In this document: piece after piece, positions 16,073 to 24,783 of the stretch
How the letters are laid out: each line of letters opens with the position of its first letter
Numbering within the stretch: position 1 is the stretch's first letter
Assembly: GCA_020073245.1 (NCBI GenBank)
Contig: JAIQFQ010000007.1
Coordinates: forward strand, 49,851-113,850
Length of the DNA: 64,000 bases
Source of the DNA: Terriglobia bacterium
GTDB taxonomy: Bacteria; Acidobacteriota; Thermoanaerobaculia; Thermoanaerobaculales; Thermoanaerobaculaceae
Direction: 5' to 3'
The notes under the pieces: generated by a model
Seen by the model: the letters and a program-made list of their open reading frames with translations, nothing else
Databases searched by the model: none
Told to the model about the DNA's origin: nothing
Position numbers and translations under genes: made by a program

Positions 16073-16492
16073 CTAGAGGGAACGCTTCCGGCCGCGAGTA
16101 CCCCGGCGGCTCCCCTTGGGCCTGGAGAAACGTCCTTCGACCGCGAAGAAGCTCGGCCCCCCGATGGCCTCCGGGGGCCCCCCGAACGGCCGCGGGCCGC
16201 CCGGACGGCGCTGGGGCCGATCCTCGGCGACGTTGACTTTCAAGGCCCGGCCGCCGACCTCGCGGCCGTTGAGCTGGCGGACGGCTTCCTCTGCCTCGGC
16301 CTGGCTCGCGAACTCCACGAACGCGAACCCGCGAGGCTTCCCGGTCCCGCGGTCGGCCGGCATGTAGACGTCCACGACGGTTCCTGCAGCAGTGGCGAGT
16401 GTGGTGAGCTCCTCCTTCGTCGTGCGGAAGCTCAGGTTGCCTACGAAGACCTTGGCTGGAATGGTCAGTCTCCCTTTCTGATCCGGAAGCAC
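16073..16492 (-). CDS. RNA-binding protein with one RRM domain
   Basis: This short cytoplasmic protein has one RRM: RNP2 KVFVGNLSF and RNP1 KPRGFAFVEF, with the typical beta-alpha-beta spacing, then a basic Arg/Gly/Pro-rich tail (RPKGSRRGTRGRKRS). Such bacterial RRM proteins bind single-stranded RNA and are often cold-induced. The usual start would be GTG at 16492 but it has no ribosome binding site. An AAAGGGAG site sits 7 nt before an ATT at 16462, just before PAKVFVGNL, so the natural start may be that non-canonical codon. No other gene shares its orientation, so it is probably monocistronic. Confidence 0.88.
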   Translation of the reverse strand: MLPDQKGRLTIPAKVFVGNLSFRTTKEELTTLATAAGTVVDVYMPADRGTGKPRGFAFVEFASQAEAEEAVRQLNGREVGGRALKVNVAEDRPQRRPGGPRPFGGPPEAIGGPSFFAVEGRFSRPKGSRRGTRGRKRSL

Positions 16493-16685
16493 TTTGTGCG
16501 GCCGTGCCGTTCGGTCAAGCCGAGATTGTACAGCTATCCGGGCAAAAGGCTCACCAAGGAGCCCGTCCGCCTGCGTCAGTTGGGCCGCGTGGGCGACCGT
16601 CGTCCGCCCCCTGAAATGCCCGACAGGCCTGCCGCGTTCGTCGTGAACGGATGAAAAAGCAGTACCTTACAGCAGTAGGAGGACG

Positions 16686-17999
16686 TTGGATAAGGCAATG
16701 GCGCATCGGGTCGTGATCGTCGGCGGCGGCTTTGGCGGCCTCGCCGCTGCCCGTGCCCTCCGCCGTGCGCGGGTCGAGGTGACGCTGGTGGACCGCCGCA
16801 ACTTCCACCTCTTCCAGCCGCTGCTCTACCAGGTGGCGACGGGATCGCTCTCCCCCGCCAACATCGCGGCCCCCCTGCGCGCGCTCTTGCGGAAGCAGAG
16901 GAACGCCCGTGTGCTGCTCGGCGACGTCCGCGAAATCGACGCCAACCGCCGGCGCGTCTTGCTCGCCAATGGTGAGCTGCCCTACGACACCCTAGTCGTC
17001 GCCGCCGGCGTTTCCCACCACTACTTCGGCCACGACGAATGGGCAGCGTTTGCGCCCGGCCTCAAGACGATCGAGGACGCGACGGAGATCCGGTCTCGCA
17101 TCTTGCTCGCCTTCGAACGCGCCGAACGTTCGGGCGATGATGCCCAACGCCGCGCGCTTCTTACATTCGTGGTGGTCGGTGGCGGGCCAACCGGAGTCGA
17201 ACTCGCGGGGGCGCTGGCTGAGATCGCCCGTGTCACCCTCCGGGACGATTTCCGCGCCGCGGACCCCACCGACGCTCGCATCGTGATGCTCGAGGCCGCC
17301 CAGCGCGTGCTCCCGTCGTACCCGCCGGATCTGTCGCGAGCCGCGGAGGCCTCGCTTCGGCGGCTCGGCGTAGAGGTCCGCACGGGTGCCCTCGTGACCG
17401 CTCTTACCCCCGGGGCGGTCGAGTTCCGGGAGGGCGTCGGCGCCCAGAGCCTCGCAGCGGAGACCGTACTGTGGGCAGCCGGTGTCAAGGCCTCGCCACT
17501 CGCACAGGAGCTGGCCGGTGCCACGGGGGCGCCGCTCGACCGCGCGGGCCGCGTCCGAGTGCGGCCTGATCTGACCGTGCCCGGCCACCCGGAGATCGTC
17601 GTGATCGGCGATCTCGCCTGCGTCGAGCAGAGCGGTGCGCCCCTTCCCGGCGTGGCGCCGGTGGCGATGCAGCAGGGCGCGTTCGCGGCACGCCTCGTCC
17701 GTGCGCGTCTCCGCGGCCGCACGCCCGGGCCGTTTATCTACCGGGACCGGGGAAACCTCGCGACGATCGGCCGCAACGCGGCGGTCGCCGACGTGTTCGG
17801 TCTGCGCTTCACGGGCTACCTGGCCTGGCTGGTGTGGCTGTTCGTCCACCTCATGAACATCGTCGAGTTCCGCAACAGGCTGCTGGTGCTCGTGCAGTGG
17901 GCGTGGAACTACTGGACCTTCGACCGCTCGGCCCGCCTTATCACCGGCGAGACCGCGGCCTCGGCCGTCATCGATGGTGACCGGACGGGCCGACCTTGA
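16686..17999 (+). CDS. ndh: Type II NADH:quinone oxidoreductase (NDH-2)
   Basis: This single-subunit, FAD-containing, non-proton-pumping NADH dehydrogenase of about 435 residues is of the NDH-2/FIP family. It has the N-terminal FAD site [18 protein letters not shown], the family signature [14 protein letters not shown], the NADH site [16 protein letters not shown], and the second FAD motif [14 protein letters not shown]-terminal hydrophobic/aromatic segment ([18 protein letters not shown]) should contact the membrane. Start choice is open: TTG at 16686 lies 3 nt after AGGAGG, ATG at 16698 gives [11 protein letters not shown], the more usual family start. It offers an alternative entry point to complex I encoded at 55.9-61.8 kb. 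Confidence 0.9.
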   Translation: MDKAMAHRVVIVGGGFGGLAAARALRRARVEVTLVDRRNFHLFQPLLYQVATGSLSPANIAAPLRALLRKQRNARVLLGDVREIDANRRRVLLANGELPYDTLVVAAGVSHHYFGHDEWAAFAPGLKTIEDATEIRSRILLAFERAERSGDDAQRRALLTFVVVGGGPTGVELAGALAEIARVTLRDDFRAADPTDARIVMLEAAQRVLPSYPPDLSRAAEASLRRLGVEVRTGALVTALTPGAVEFREGVGAQSLAAETVLWAAGVKASPLAQELAGATGAPLDRAGRVRVRPDLTVPGHPEIVVIGDLACVEQSGAPLPGVAPVAMQQGAFAARLVRARLRGRTPGPFIYRDRGNLATIGRNAAVADVFGLRFTGYLAWLVWLFVHLMNIVEFRNRLLVLVQWAWNYWTFDRSARLITGETAASAVIDGDRTGRP

Positions 18000-18108
18000 T
18001 CGCGACCTCGCGCCCGAGGCGCGTGTCCCGAGCTCGGTACATCTCCCCGGTCCCACCCGGACCGGTTGGGGCGACGATCTCGTACGGGCCGAGGCGGGTG
18101 CCGATCAT
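17968..18108 (-). pseudogene. Remnant of a Ser/Thr kinase N-terminus
   Basis: The ATG at 18108 overlaps the stop of the intact upstream kinase as ATGA. It reads 39 residues that match the N-terminus of the paralogous kinases ([13 protein letters not shown] then [16 protein letters not shown]), then diverges and stops after 46 codons. The glycine loop is degenerate (GPGGTGEM in place of GAGGMGEV) and everything after the catalytic Lys is gone. Its end runs 32 bp into the 3' end of ndh. It is best read as the stump of a second kinase once encoded in tandem and deleted down to its first exon-like block. Confidence 0.8.
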
Positions 18109-20768
18109 TGCTTGATTTCGTACTTGGCGAGTAGGGCCTGGAATCGTGGGTCCGACCGGAGCGGGTCCCAAACGGGATCAAGCCGGACCCCCTCGGTCGT
18201 GAACCAGCCGCTTCGTGCCAGCAGGTCGTCCAGCGCGGCGATGGCCTCGCTCCGTTGTCCGACCATGGTGTAGACCACGGCTAGGTCCTCGAGGCGGTAG
18301 AGGGCGCGGAACCCATCCTTCGACGCCGGCATGAGGTTGAAACCGAGCCGTGCCTCTCGCACTGCTTCTTCGCGGCGACCGAGCCCCGCGTACGTGATCC
18401 CGAGCGAGCTGTGGAGTCGGTGGTCGTCGGGGTCCTGCTTGACCCTTTGCTCGAGCTCTAGGCGAGCGGCCTCAAATGAGCCACGGGCGAGATCGTCCTG
18501 CCCTGCAAGTTCTTGCACCTGTCCACGAGATAACGCGACTGGTAGATACATCAGTTCGTTGTCGATACCGCCGTGCATGCCTCCCGTGAGTTGACGCAGC
18601 GCCCCCTGGTAGTCGCGGCGGTCCACGGCAACTCGCAGCTCCTCTTCCGCGAGGTACCCACCGTCATCCGTGAGCCCGGCAACCTGCCTGGCTTCGTCCA
18701 GGACCTTCCTGGCCTTTGGCAGATCCCCGCGCGCCTGGAGGCATAGCCACGCACTCCAAGCCCATGGGTCAGACCAATGTGGGTTCAATGCGATGGCCGT
18801 TCGATAGGCACGTTCGGCATCCGCGTAGCGTCGGGCCAGATGATCGGTTTCGGCCAGGTTAGCCTGGTAGAAAGAGCTCTTCGGGTCCAGCTCGAGCGCT
18901 TTGCCCATCGCGTCCGCCGCCTCCGACCAGCGTCCTTGACGGCGCAGGACAGCGCCGATTCCAAAGAGGGCTTGGCCGTTGTTGGGCTGGATCCTTCCTG
19001 CTGCGGTGAATTCCTCCAAAGCTCGTGGGTAGTCGAGCAGGCCGTGATAGAAGTACCAGCCGAGTGCCACGTGCGGTTCTGCGAGGTCTGGCCGAAGCTC
19101 GACCGCCCGTTCGCCTGCTTCCTTCGCTCTCGTCAAACGTGCCTGGCTCCGGTCGTAGTAATCCCAGTACATCATGAGGTGTTTCCGTGCTAGCCCTGCA
19201 AGCGCCTGAGCGAAGCGAGGGTCGCGATCCACTGCCGCCTGGTACATCCGCAAGGCGCCCTCAACATTGCTTCTGGCCTCGCCGCTGTTTTCGAGCTCCC
19301 TGCCCCGGAGGTACAGGTCGTAGGCCTCGAGGTCGTTCGTCGAGAGCTCCTTCAGTGCGGTCCGCTCGTGCAGCAGGAGTGCGACGCCCATCGCCTTGAC
19401 CGCGCTCTCCGCGACCTCCGACTGAATCGCGAACACATCCGCCAGAACGCGGTCGTAACGATCGGCCCAGACGTGGGTGTCGTCCGCAACCCGGATCAGC
19501 TGCGGCGTGATGCGCACCCTACTTTCATGCCCTTGCTCGTGCTCCCAGCGCACGCTCCCCTCCAGCACGTAGTCGACGCCGAGTTCGCTCCCGATCTGTC
19601 TGACTGTCTTCCCCGTTTGTTTGTACGCGAGTGCTGACGTGCGCGAGATCACACCGAGTCCGTGGACGTTTGCGAGCCGGCTCGTGATCTCCTCGGCCAT
19701 GCCGGACGCAAAGTAGGCGTCCTCCGCCAGGCCGAGGTTTTCGAACGGGAGGACGACGATCTTCGGCGGCGCGGCCGCTCCGGCGGTTGGAGCTGCCGGC
19801 CTCAGCCTCAAGACGAACATACCGACAATGGCCAGCAGCGCGGCACCGGCCAAAGTGACGCCGACAACACTTCGCCTTCGAGAGGGGACCCTCGCCAGCG
19901 TGGCGCGGGGGTTCTCCGAACCCCGCCAGACCGCCCGCAGGGCCAGCGCCAGGTCGTGCGCCGATGAGAACCTCTCCTCCGCCCGCTTCTCGAGGCACCG
20001 GTCCACGATCTCCTGCAACGCCGGCGAAACCGCCTTCCCCGCGAGCGACAACGGCGCCGGTTCCTCGTGCAGGATCGCGCTCACCGTGTCGGCTGTCGTA
20101 TCCCTCTTGAAAGGCGGCCTGCCCGAGAGCATCTCGTACAGCACGCAGCCGAACGAAAAGATGTCGCTCTGCTGATCCACTGCCTTCCCACGCACCTGCT
20201 CCGGCGACATATATCCAATGGTTCCGAGTGTGGTGCCCGCTTCCGTTGCCTCGACCACCGTACTCGCCTGCGCAGCATCTGCGATGTTCTGTGGCGTTGC
20301 GAGTTTCGCGAGGCCGAAGTCCAGGATCTTGGCGTGCCCGTCGTTCGTGACAAACACGTTGCCCGGCTTGAGATCGCGATGGACGATCCTCTTTTCATGG
20401 GCCGCCGCGAGACCCTGCGCGATCTGGACCGCGAAATCCACGGCATTGCTTTCAGACAACACACCACGGTTGAGTCGTTCCCGCAGGCTCTCTCCCTCAA
20501 GAAGCTCGGTGACGATGTACGGGGCGCCCTCGCGAGTGCCGACATCGTGGATCGCGAGGATGTTCGGGTGATCGAGCGCCGCAACGGCGCGAGCCTCCTG
20601 TTCGAAGCGCCGCTGGCGCTCCGGATCCGCGACAAACTCCTCCGGAAGCAGCTTGATCGCCACGTCGCGGTCGAGGCGAGTGTCGTGGGCGCGATAGACC
20701 TCGCCCATCCCTCCTGTGCCAATCAGGCCGACAACCTCGTACGGTCCCAGGCGAGCGCCAGGTTCCAA
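18105..20768 (-). CDS. Ser/Thr protein kinase with TolB-like and TPR domains
   Basis: The TTG start at 20768 (AAGGA site 8 nt upstream) gives 887 residues, exactly the length of the paralogue at 27401; a longer frame to 20990 has no support. Domains in order: kinase at about 8-270 (GTGGMGEV, Lys39, [23 protein letters not shown]), one TM segment near 300-320, a TolB/FlgO-like alpha/beta domain at about 330-465 ([34 protein letters not shown]), then TPR repeats ([28 protein letters not shown]) to the end. Similar fusions of signalling domains to this TolB-like segment are known in Acidobacteria. Catalytic residues are intact. The ligand or substrate is unknown. Confidence 0.92.
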   Translation of the reverse strand: MEPGARLGPYEVVGLIGTGGMGEVYRAHDTRLDRDVAIKLLPEEFVADPERQRRFEQEARAVAALDHPNILAIHDVGTREGAPYIVTELLEGESLRERLNRGVLSESNAVDFAVQIAQGLAAAHEKRIVHRDLKPGNVFVTNDGHAKILDFGLAKLATPQNIADAAQASTVVEATEAGTTLGTIGYMSPEQVRGKAVDQQSDIFSFGCVLYEMLSGRPPFKRDTTADTVSAILHEEPAPLSLAGKAVSPALQEIVDRCLEKRAEERFSSAHDLALALRAVWRGSENPRATLARVPSRRRSVVGVTLAGAALLAIVGMFVLRLRPAAPTAGAAAPPKIVVLPFENLGLAEDAYFASGMAEEITSRLANVHGLGVISRTSALAYKQTGKTVRQIGSELGVDYVLEGSVRWEHEQGHESRVRITPQLIRVADDTHVWADRYDRVLADVFAIQSEVAESAVKAMGVALLLHERTALKELSTNDLEAYDLYLRGRELENSGEARSNVEGALRMYQAAVDRDPRFAQALAGLARKHLMMYWDYYDRSQARLTRAKEAGERAVELRPDLAEPHVALGWYFYHGLLDYPRALEEFTAAGRIQPNNGQALFGIGAVLRRQGRWSEAADAMGKALELDPKSSFYQANLAETDHLARRYADAERAYRTAIALNPHWSDPWAWSAWLCLQARGDLPKARKVLDEARQVAGLTDDGGYLAEEELRVAVDRRDYQGALRQLTGGMHGGIDNELMYLPVALSRGQVQELAGQDDLARGSFEAARLELEQRVKQDPDDHRLHSSLGITYAGLGRREEAVREARLGFNLMPASKDGFRALYRLEDLAVVYTMVGQRSEAIAALDDLLARSGWFTTEGVRLDPVWDPLRSDPRFQALLAKYEIKQ

Positions 20769-21068
20769 TGTCGCGGTCCTTCTGGGTCGAATTGTAGTCC
20801 CCTTCGCGCTCAGAAGACGGTTAGGTGAACCCCAAAAGAGCAAGGCGCGCGTGGCCGCGGGAGCAGGCGCACAGCTGGGGATCATGTGGCGCTTCGTTCG
20901 CAGCTCACCCGTTATCGAGGACGGGAACCGCTGGGCGAGGTGGACACCGAATGAGAACGACCATTGCCGTTGGCCGTGACAGCTCGACAAGGTCCTCCCA
21001 CAGGAGACGCGACTGACCCTCGGCGTCTTCCTTCAATGGGCCGAAACGACGGATAGGGAAAGGATGCT
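20769..21068. other. Intergenic stretch, nothing recognised
   Basis: About 300 bp between the radical SAM stop and the kinase TTG start. It contains the kinase ribosome binding site and a TACAAT hexamer (minus strand) 24 nt upstream of the TTG that may be its -10. Short open frames here show no recognisable protein. Confidence 0.4.
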
Positions 21069-22478
21069 TCAATCTGGCAGCGAGACCGGCTCCCACCTCC
21101 GTGCGTACGCACTCGCGAGTTGGGCCGAAGCATCTGAAACGGCGACGACGTCTGACCACCTCAGATGACCCGCTTCGCAGCGCCCGAACTGCGTGAAGAG
21201 CTCGGGGTGTTTCCTGATCAGCTCAGTCGCCCCATCATCCAGAGGCAGGTCATCTCCTGCCAGGCCGGAGCTCTCCCGACGAAAACGCATTCGGTAACTT
21301 GGGTCCTCGACAAACCGGGTCCCCGGCAACGGACATAGAATCCAAATTCCGCTCCGAAAAACGCCGTACCGGAGAAGCTGACAGTGGAGATCGTACGTTC
21401 GATCCAGGTCGTCCTTTGTCTCCCAGGGAAAGCCGACGATGAGCGACGTTTCCACCAGGAACCCCATCGTGACAGCCCTGCGGATCACCTCCAGCTCCCC
21501 TTCCAGGGAGACGCATTTTCCGATCCGGTCCAGGGTCCGCTGGGATGCGCTCTCGACCCCAACCAGGAACCCTCGGCAGCCCCCTTCCCAGAGCAAATCG
21601 AGGTCCGCCGGTCTGATTCGCTCCATGCGCAAGTTGCATACCCATCGGAGGTCGCCTGCGCCTCGGGCCATGCTGGCGCAGAACTCGAGGAGACGCTGCC
21701 GCGGGGCACCAAAGTTGTCGCCTATGAAGCGGAAGCAACGGTCGCCGGTGGCATCGTGAATGTGCCGCATCTCGGTGATGAGGCGCCCATCGGACTTCCG
21801 TCGGACTCGTCCACCCCAGAACCGACTGGTCGAGCAGAATGCACATCGGCCCGTGCACCCGCGCGCCGCCTCGAGCGGAACGGTCTTCGGGAACTCGTAT
21901 GGCTTCGCAGTGCACCATGCCGCGAGGAAACTCCTGGCTGTGTCGATGAACGGCAACTGATCGACGTCGCTCAACGGCGGGCGGGGCGAGTAGCCGCCTT
22001 CTCTGGTATGCACCCCGGCGATACCGGTCAAGTCTGCGACTCCCTGACACCGCCTCGAAAGGACTTCGGCGAACGTCAACTCGCCTTCTCCGACGAAGAC
22101 CGCATCCACCTCGCCAAAGGCCTGCAGGATCTCTGCTGCCAAGACGGATGCATGTGGCCCCCCCATCCAAACTGAGACATCGGGAGCCCTCTCTTTGATG
22201 CGGCCTGCGATCATGAGCGAGTGGTGGAAGGCGCTGCAAACGCTCGAAAGACCGACGACATCGTACTGCGATAGATTGATGCCGGTGAGGATCGCCTCGG
22301 CCAGTTCCCCGGAACCGGAAAAGGACCTCCCTTTCGTTCCAGTTGACAGGTCGAGCACGTCAACCGTGTCTCCGAACTGGCTCGCCACAGCTTGCAGGGA
22401 GAAGAGGCCAAGATGCAGACTGGGCGTGAGTTGTTGCCCGACGACGTTTGGCGGAGGGATCAGCAGGATTCGCTTCAT
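21069..22478 (-). CDS. B12-binding domain radical SAM protein
   Basis: This 469-residue enzyme has an N-terminal cobalamin-binding-like Rossmann domain (about 1-150: RILLIPPPNVVGQQLTPSLH, QYDVVGLSS, VWMGGPHASVLAAEIL, VFVGEGE). The radical SAM core follows with Cys208, Cys212 and Cys215 (ARGCTGRCAFCST), GDNF and VGVESASQRTLDRIGK. The C-terminal part ends without further cysteine clusters. It is BchE-like in architecture, a class that includes methyltransferases and ring-forming enzymes; the substrate is unknown. A small basic protein gene (22644-22856) lies immediately upstream on the same strand, and base composition here is less GC-rich than in neighbours, which suggests an accessory or acquired unit. 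Confidence 0.88.
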   Translation of the reverse strand: MKRILLIPPPNVVGQQLTPSLHLGLFSLQAVASQFGDTVDVLDLSTGTKGRSFSGSGELAEAILTGINLSQYDVVGLSSVCSAFHHSLMIAGRIKERAPDVSVWMGGPHASVLAAEILQAFGEVDAVFVGEGELTFAEVLSRRCQGVADLTGIAGVHTREGGYSPRPPLSDVDQLPFIDTARSFLAAWCTAKPYEFPKTVPLEAARGCTGRCAFCSTSRFWGGRVRRKSDGRLITEMRHIHDATGDRCFRFIGDNFGAPRQRLLEFCASMARGAGDLRWVCNLRMERIRPADLDLLWEGGCRGFLVGVESASQRTLDRIGKCVSLEGELEVIRRAVTMGFLVETSLIVGFPWETKDDLDRTYDLHCQLLRYGVFRSGIWILCPLPGTRFVEDPSYRMRFRRESSGLAGDDLPLDDGATELIRKHPELFTQFGRCEAGHLRWSDVVAVSDASAQLASAYARRWEPVSLPD

Positions 22479-22643
22479 GCTCGGGCGCTCCCGAGATCAA
22501 GGAAATGCAGCGACAACATGCCGGCCTGGTGACAGCGCCCGCCCGCACCCACGGCTGCGACGAGCCGCGCACAGGTTACAGGCAGCTCCTGTGATGTAGC
22601 CGTTGCCGCTAGCCCTCGTGGCCCGGCCAAGAAATCGGGCTGT

Positions 22644-22856
22644 CTAACCTATTGGACGATGCCCGCTGGCGATTTCCGCAGCGATCTCGGAGAAGAGTGA
22701 AGACTTCTCAGCTCGAGTCAGTTTCACGTTGGCCTTCTCGTAGAGCCTCGCAAAGACCACATGCAGATCAAGCAAGAGCTTCTCATCGTCCAAGAGCGTG
22801 GCGAGGGCCTTCTTGACGTTCTCTGTGACCTTTGGTTCCGTTCTTTTCGGGGGCAT
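22644..22856 (-). CDS. Small charged protein, upstream of the radical SAM gene
   Basis: This 70-residue protein is highly charged and helical (KALATLLDDEKLLLDLHVVF, KLTRAEKSSLFSEIAAEI) and ends IASGHRPIG before TAG. A GGAGG site 6 nt before the ATG supports translation. It is not a family I recognise. Its position 165 bp before a B12/radical SAM gene allows a role as partner or precursor peptide. The frame after its TAG continues open for 48 codons with three Cys residues, which is discussed as a finding. Confidence 0.6.
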   Translation of the reverse strand: MPPKRTEPKVTENVKKALATLLDDEKLLLDLHVVFARLYEKANVKLTRAEKSSLFSEIAAEIASGHRPIG

Positions 22857-23588
22857 ACCGTCCTCCGCTCAACCCGAATGCTCCTGCTGCCCAACCATCC
22901 CCATGAAAGAGCGGTGAGGGACCGCAGGAGATTCTCCTGAGTACTTGCCGCGTCTCTCCATCTCACCAGACCGGCTACGTCCGCACCCAAGGTTTGCTCC
23001 AGCGAGATCTCGCGTCACACAGACGAAACCGTCGACCTACCCCAGACCGGTCATTCCCTGGGAAAAGTGACGCCTGACAGCGACCGCCGGGTCCGATCCT
23101 CCTCACGGGCATACGGGCCCGGGCCGTCCTCGCGGGGGCGACCGCGTTGGGGAGTTCACCATTCGCGTGCTTGCACAACCGTCCGATACCCTCGATGTCA
23201 GCTTAACGTGTTGCCCCGCGCCAGTGGAGGCAGTCGGTGCTGCGGCTTGGTAGACCGAACAATAGGTCGGGCCCATTGCGTCCCGACCCGGCAGCGATGC
23301 GTCGTTCCCCGTATTCCCTAAACAGCTGCAGAAAATGGGCGCCCTGCCCAAACCATCAGTATCTTGCTGACCCACTGTGTCCTGGTTTCTGTCTTGATCT
23401 CAATATGGTGCCCACAAGAGCAATCCGCAACCGCAAGGACGGGAGAAATCCTGCGCCGGCCAACCGGGGTAAGGCAAAATGACGCGCGGGCCACGCAGCT
23501 GTTCGGCCCCCCTGGTCGGCCGCTCGGGTTCCTGGCCGGGCGGCGGGTCAACCGTAATGGCGGGCGCCGCCGCTCGTGACGGTCACGC
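22857..23588. other. Long non-coding stretch, no gene recognised
   Basis: About 0.7-0.8 kb between the small-protein start and the diguanylate cyclase stop, less GC-rich than its surroundings. Short frames on both strands (e.g. one ending at 23318 on the minus strand with CSCGHHIEIKTETRTQW) show no recognisable family. It may be decayed coding DNA. No tRNA, IS end or riboswitch was identified. Confidence 0.4.
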
Positions 23589-23606
23589 CGTTCCTCGTCA
23601 GGAACG
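23589..23606 (-). terminator. Hairpin downstream of the diguanylate cyclase gene
   Basis: CGTTCCT and AGGAACG pair perfectly (7 bp) around CGTC about 70 bp after the stop of the GGDEF gene. There is no T-tract, so it is a weak terminator candidate. Confidence 0.35.
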
Positions 23607-23677
23607 AGGCGTTCTCCGGTTCCTTGATCCCCGGGCGCGGTTCTCCGGGGCATCGACGAGGTCGGCGGAGGGCCCGG

Positions 23678-24655
23678 TCACAACGGCCGGTTAATCTTTC
23701 TGGGGGAGCCGGTGCGGCGCCCGGCCGCTTCGCTGCGGCGGCGGACGGAGCTGCGGCGCTCGAGGGCCCGCTTGCGAAGCAGGCCCTTGTCCGCGCGGCG
23801 GATGGTGTCCTCGAGGCTCTCCCTGCCCTCGCGGACGGCCCAGCCGTACGACAACCCGACGGGCACCTTTTCGCGGCCGATCGTGTGGAGCCGTTTCGCG
23901 ACGGTCTCGGCCGAGCGGGAGGCGCTGCCGGTGAGGAGGATGAGAAACTCGTCGCCGCCGATCCGGACGACCGCGTCGTCGGGCCTCGCCTCGCCGGTGA
24001 GGAAACGGGCGACGCGCACAAGCACGCGGTCGCCGGTGTCGTGGCCGTGAAGGTCGTTGTAGTCCTTGAAGTGGTCGATGTCCGCGATCACCACGCCCCA
24101 CGTCCGGCGGCCCCGGCTGAGCTCCTCTTCGCGGTCCATGAGGAACCGCCTGTTGTAGCAGCCGGTGAGCGGATCTCGCAGGGCGGCCTGGAACAGCTGC
24201 CGCTCGAGCTCCTTGCGGTCGGTGATGTCGATCAGGATGCCGTGGAACAGGGTTTCGCCCGTTTCGGGGTCGGCGACCTGGTAGGCGGTGTCGAGAACCG
24301 TCCGCACCTCGCCGTCCGGACGACGGATCTCGAGCTCGAACTCGCGGACCGAGCCGTCCGTGGCGAGAACCGCCAGCTCGTCAAGTCGGCGCTGCGGCTC
24401 CACCAGCAGCTCCTCGGCCTTGCACTCACCCAGCTCGGCGAGCGAGGAAACGCCGAACATCCTCAGGAACGCGGGGTTGGCGTCGAGAATGCGGCCGTCC
24501 GTGGTAGTGACGTAGATTCCTTCCTGGACGTTGCGGACGAACTCGGCCAATGCCCACGGGTCCTCGAGAAGGCGCGGACCGGTGGCGGAGGCGACGGTAC
24601 GCCGCTCGGACGACTTCCTCCGGCGACTGCCCGTCTTGCTGCCGGCACCCCTCAC
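23678..24655 (-). CDS. Diguanylate cyclase with PAS sensor domain
   Basis: This 325-residue protein starts at GTG 24655 with an AAGGAGA site 8 nt upstream; a longer frame would run into the divergent permease gene. A PAS domain (about 45-160: FVRNVQEGIYVTTTDGRILD, then ILIDITDRKELERQL) is followed by a GGDEF domain (about 170-300: DPLTGCYNRRFL, DIDHFKDYNDLHGHDTGD, RIGGDEFLILL). The active-site GGDEF is intact, and an RxxD inhibitory site (RPDD) sits five residues before it. It should therefore make c-di-GMP and be product-inhibited. The C-terminus is basic. No membrane segment is visible, so the PAS signal is probably intracellular. Confidence 0.93.
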   Translation of the reverse strand: MRGAGSKTGSRRRKSSERRTVASATGPRLLEDPWALAEFVRNVQEGIYVTTTDGRILDANPAFLRMFGVSSLAELGECKAEELLVEPQRRLDELAVLATDGSVREFELEIRRPDGEVRTVLDTAYQVADPETGETLFHGILIDITDRKELERQLFQAALRDPLTGCYNRRFLMDREEELSRGRRTWGVVIADIDHFKDYNDLHGHDTGDRVLVRVARFLTGEARPDDAVVRIGGDEFLILLTGSASRSAETVAKRLHTIGREKVPVGLSYGWAVREGRESLEDTIRRADKGLLRKRALERRSSVRRRSEAAGRRTGSPRKINRPL

Positions 24656-24783
24656 GGTTCCGGTCTCCTTGCGATCAAGGATACGGCGACCGACGAGGAC
24701 CCGCAACGTCGTCGTGGTCCAGCTTCCCAGCCCGGGAAGGACGTCCGCTCCGGTCCGCGGACCACGCGGTACACTCAGGGCCG

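Noticed and set aside
20769..20990. Longer N-terminus (961 residues) of the kinase
   Set aside because: The TTG at 20768 with a ribosome site gives 887 residues, equal to the collinear paralogue.
23140..23230. attC-like recombination site in the low-GC gap
   Set aside because: Only loose similarity to the core triplets; no second site or integrase gene.
24550..24783. Upstream extension of the ABC permease frame
   Set aside because: It overlaps the divergent diguanylate cyclase gene on the other strand; ATG 24784 starts the normal permease N-terminus.
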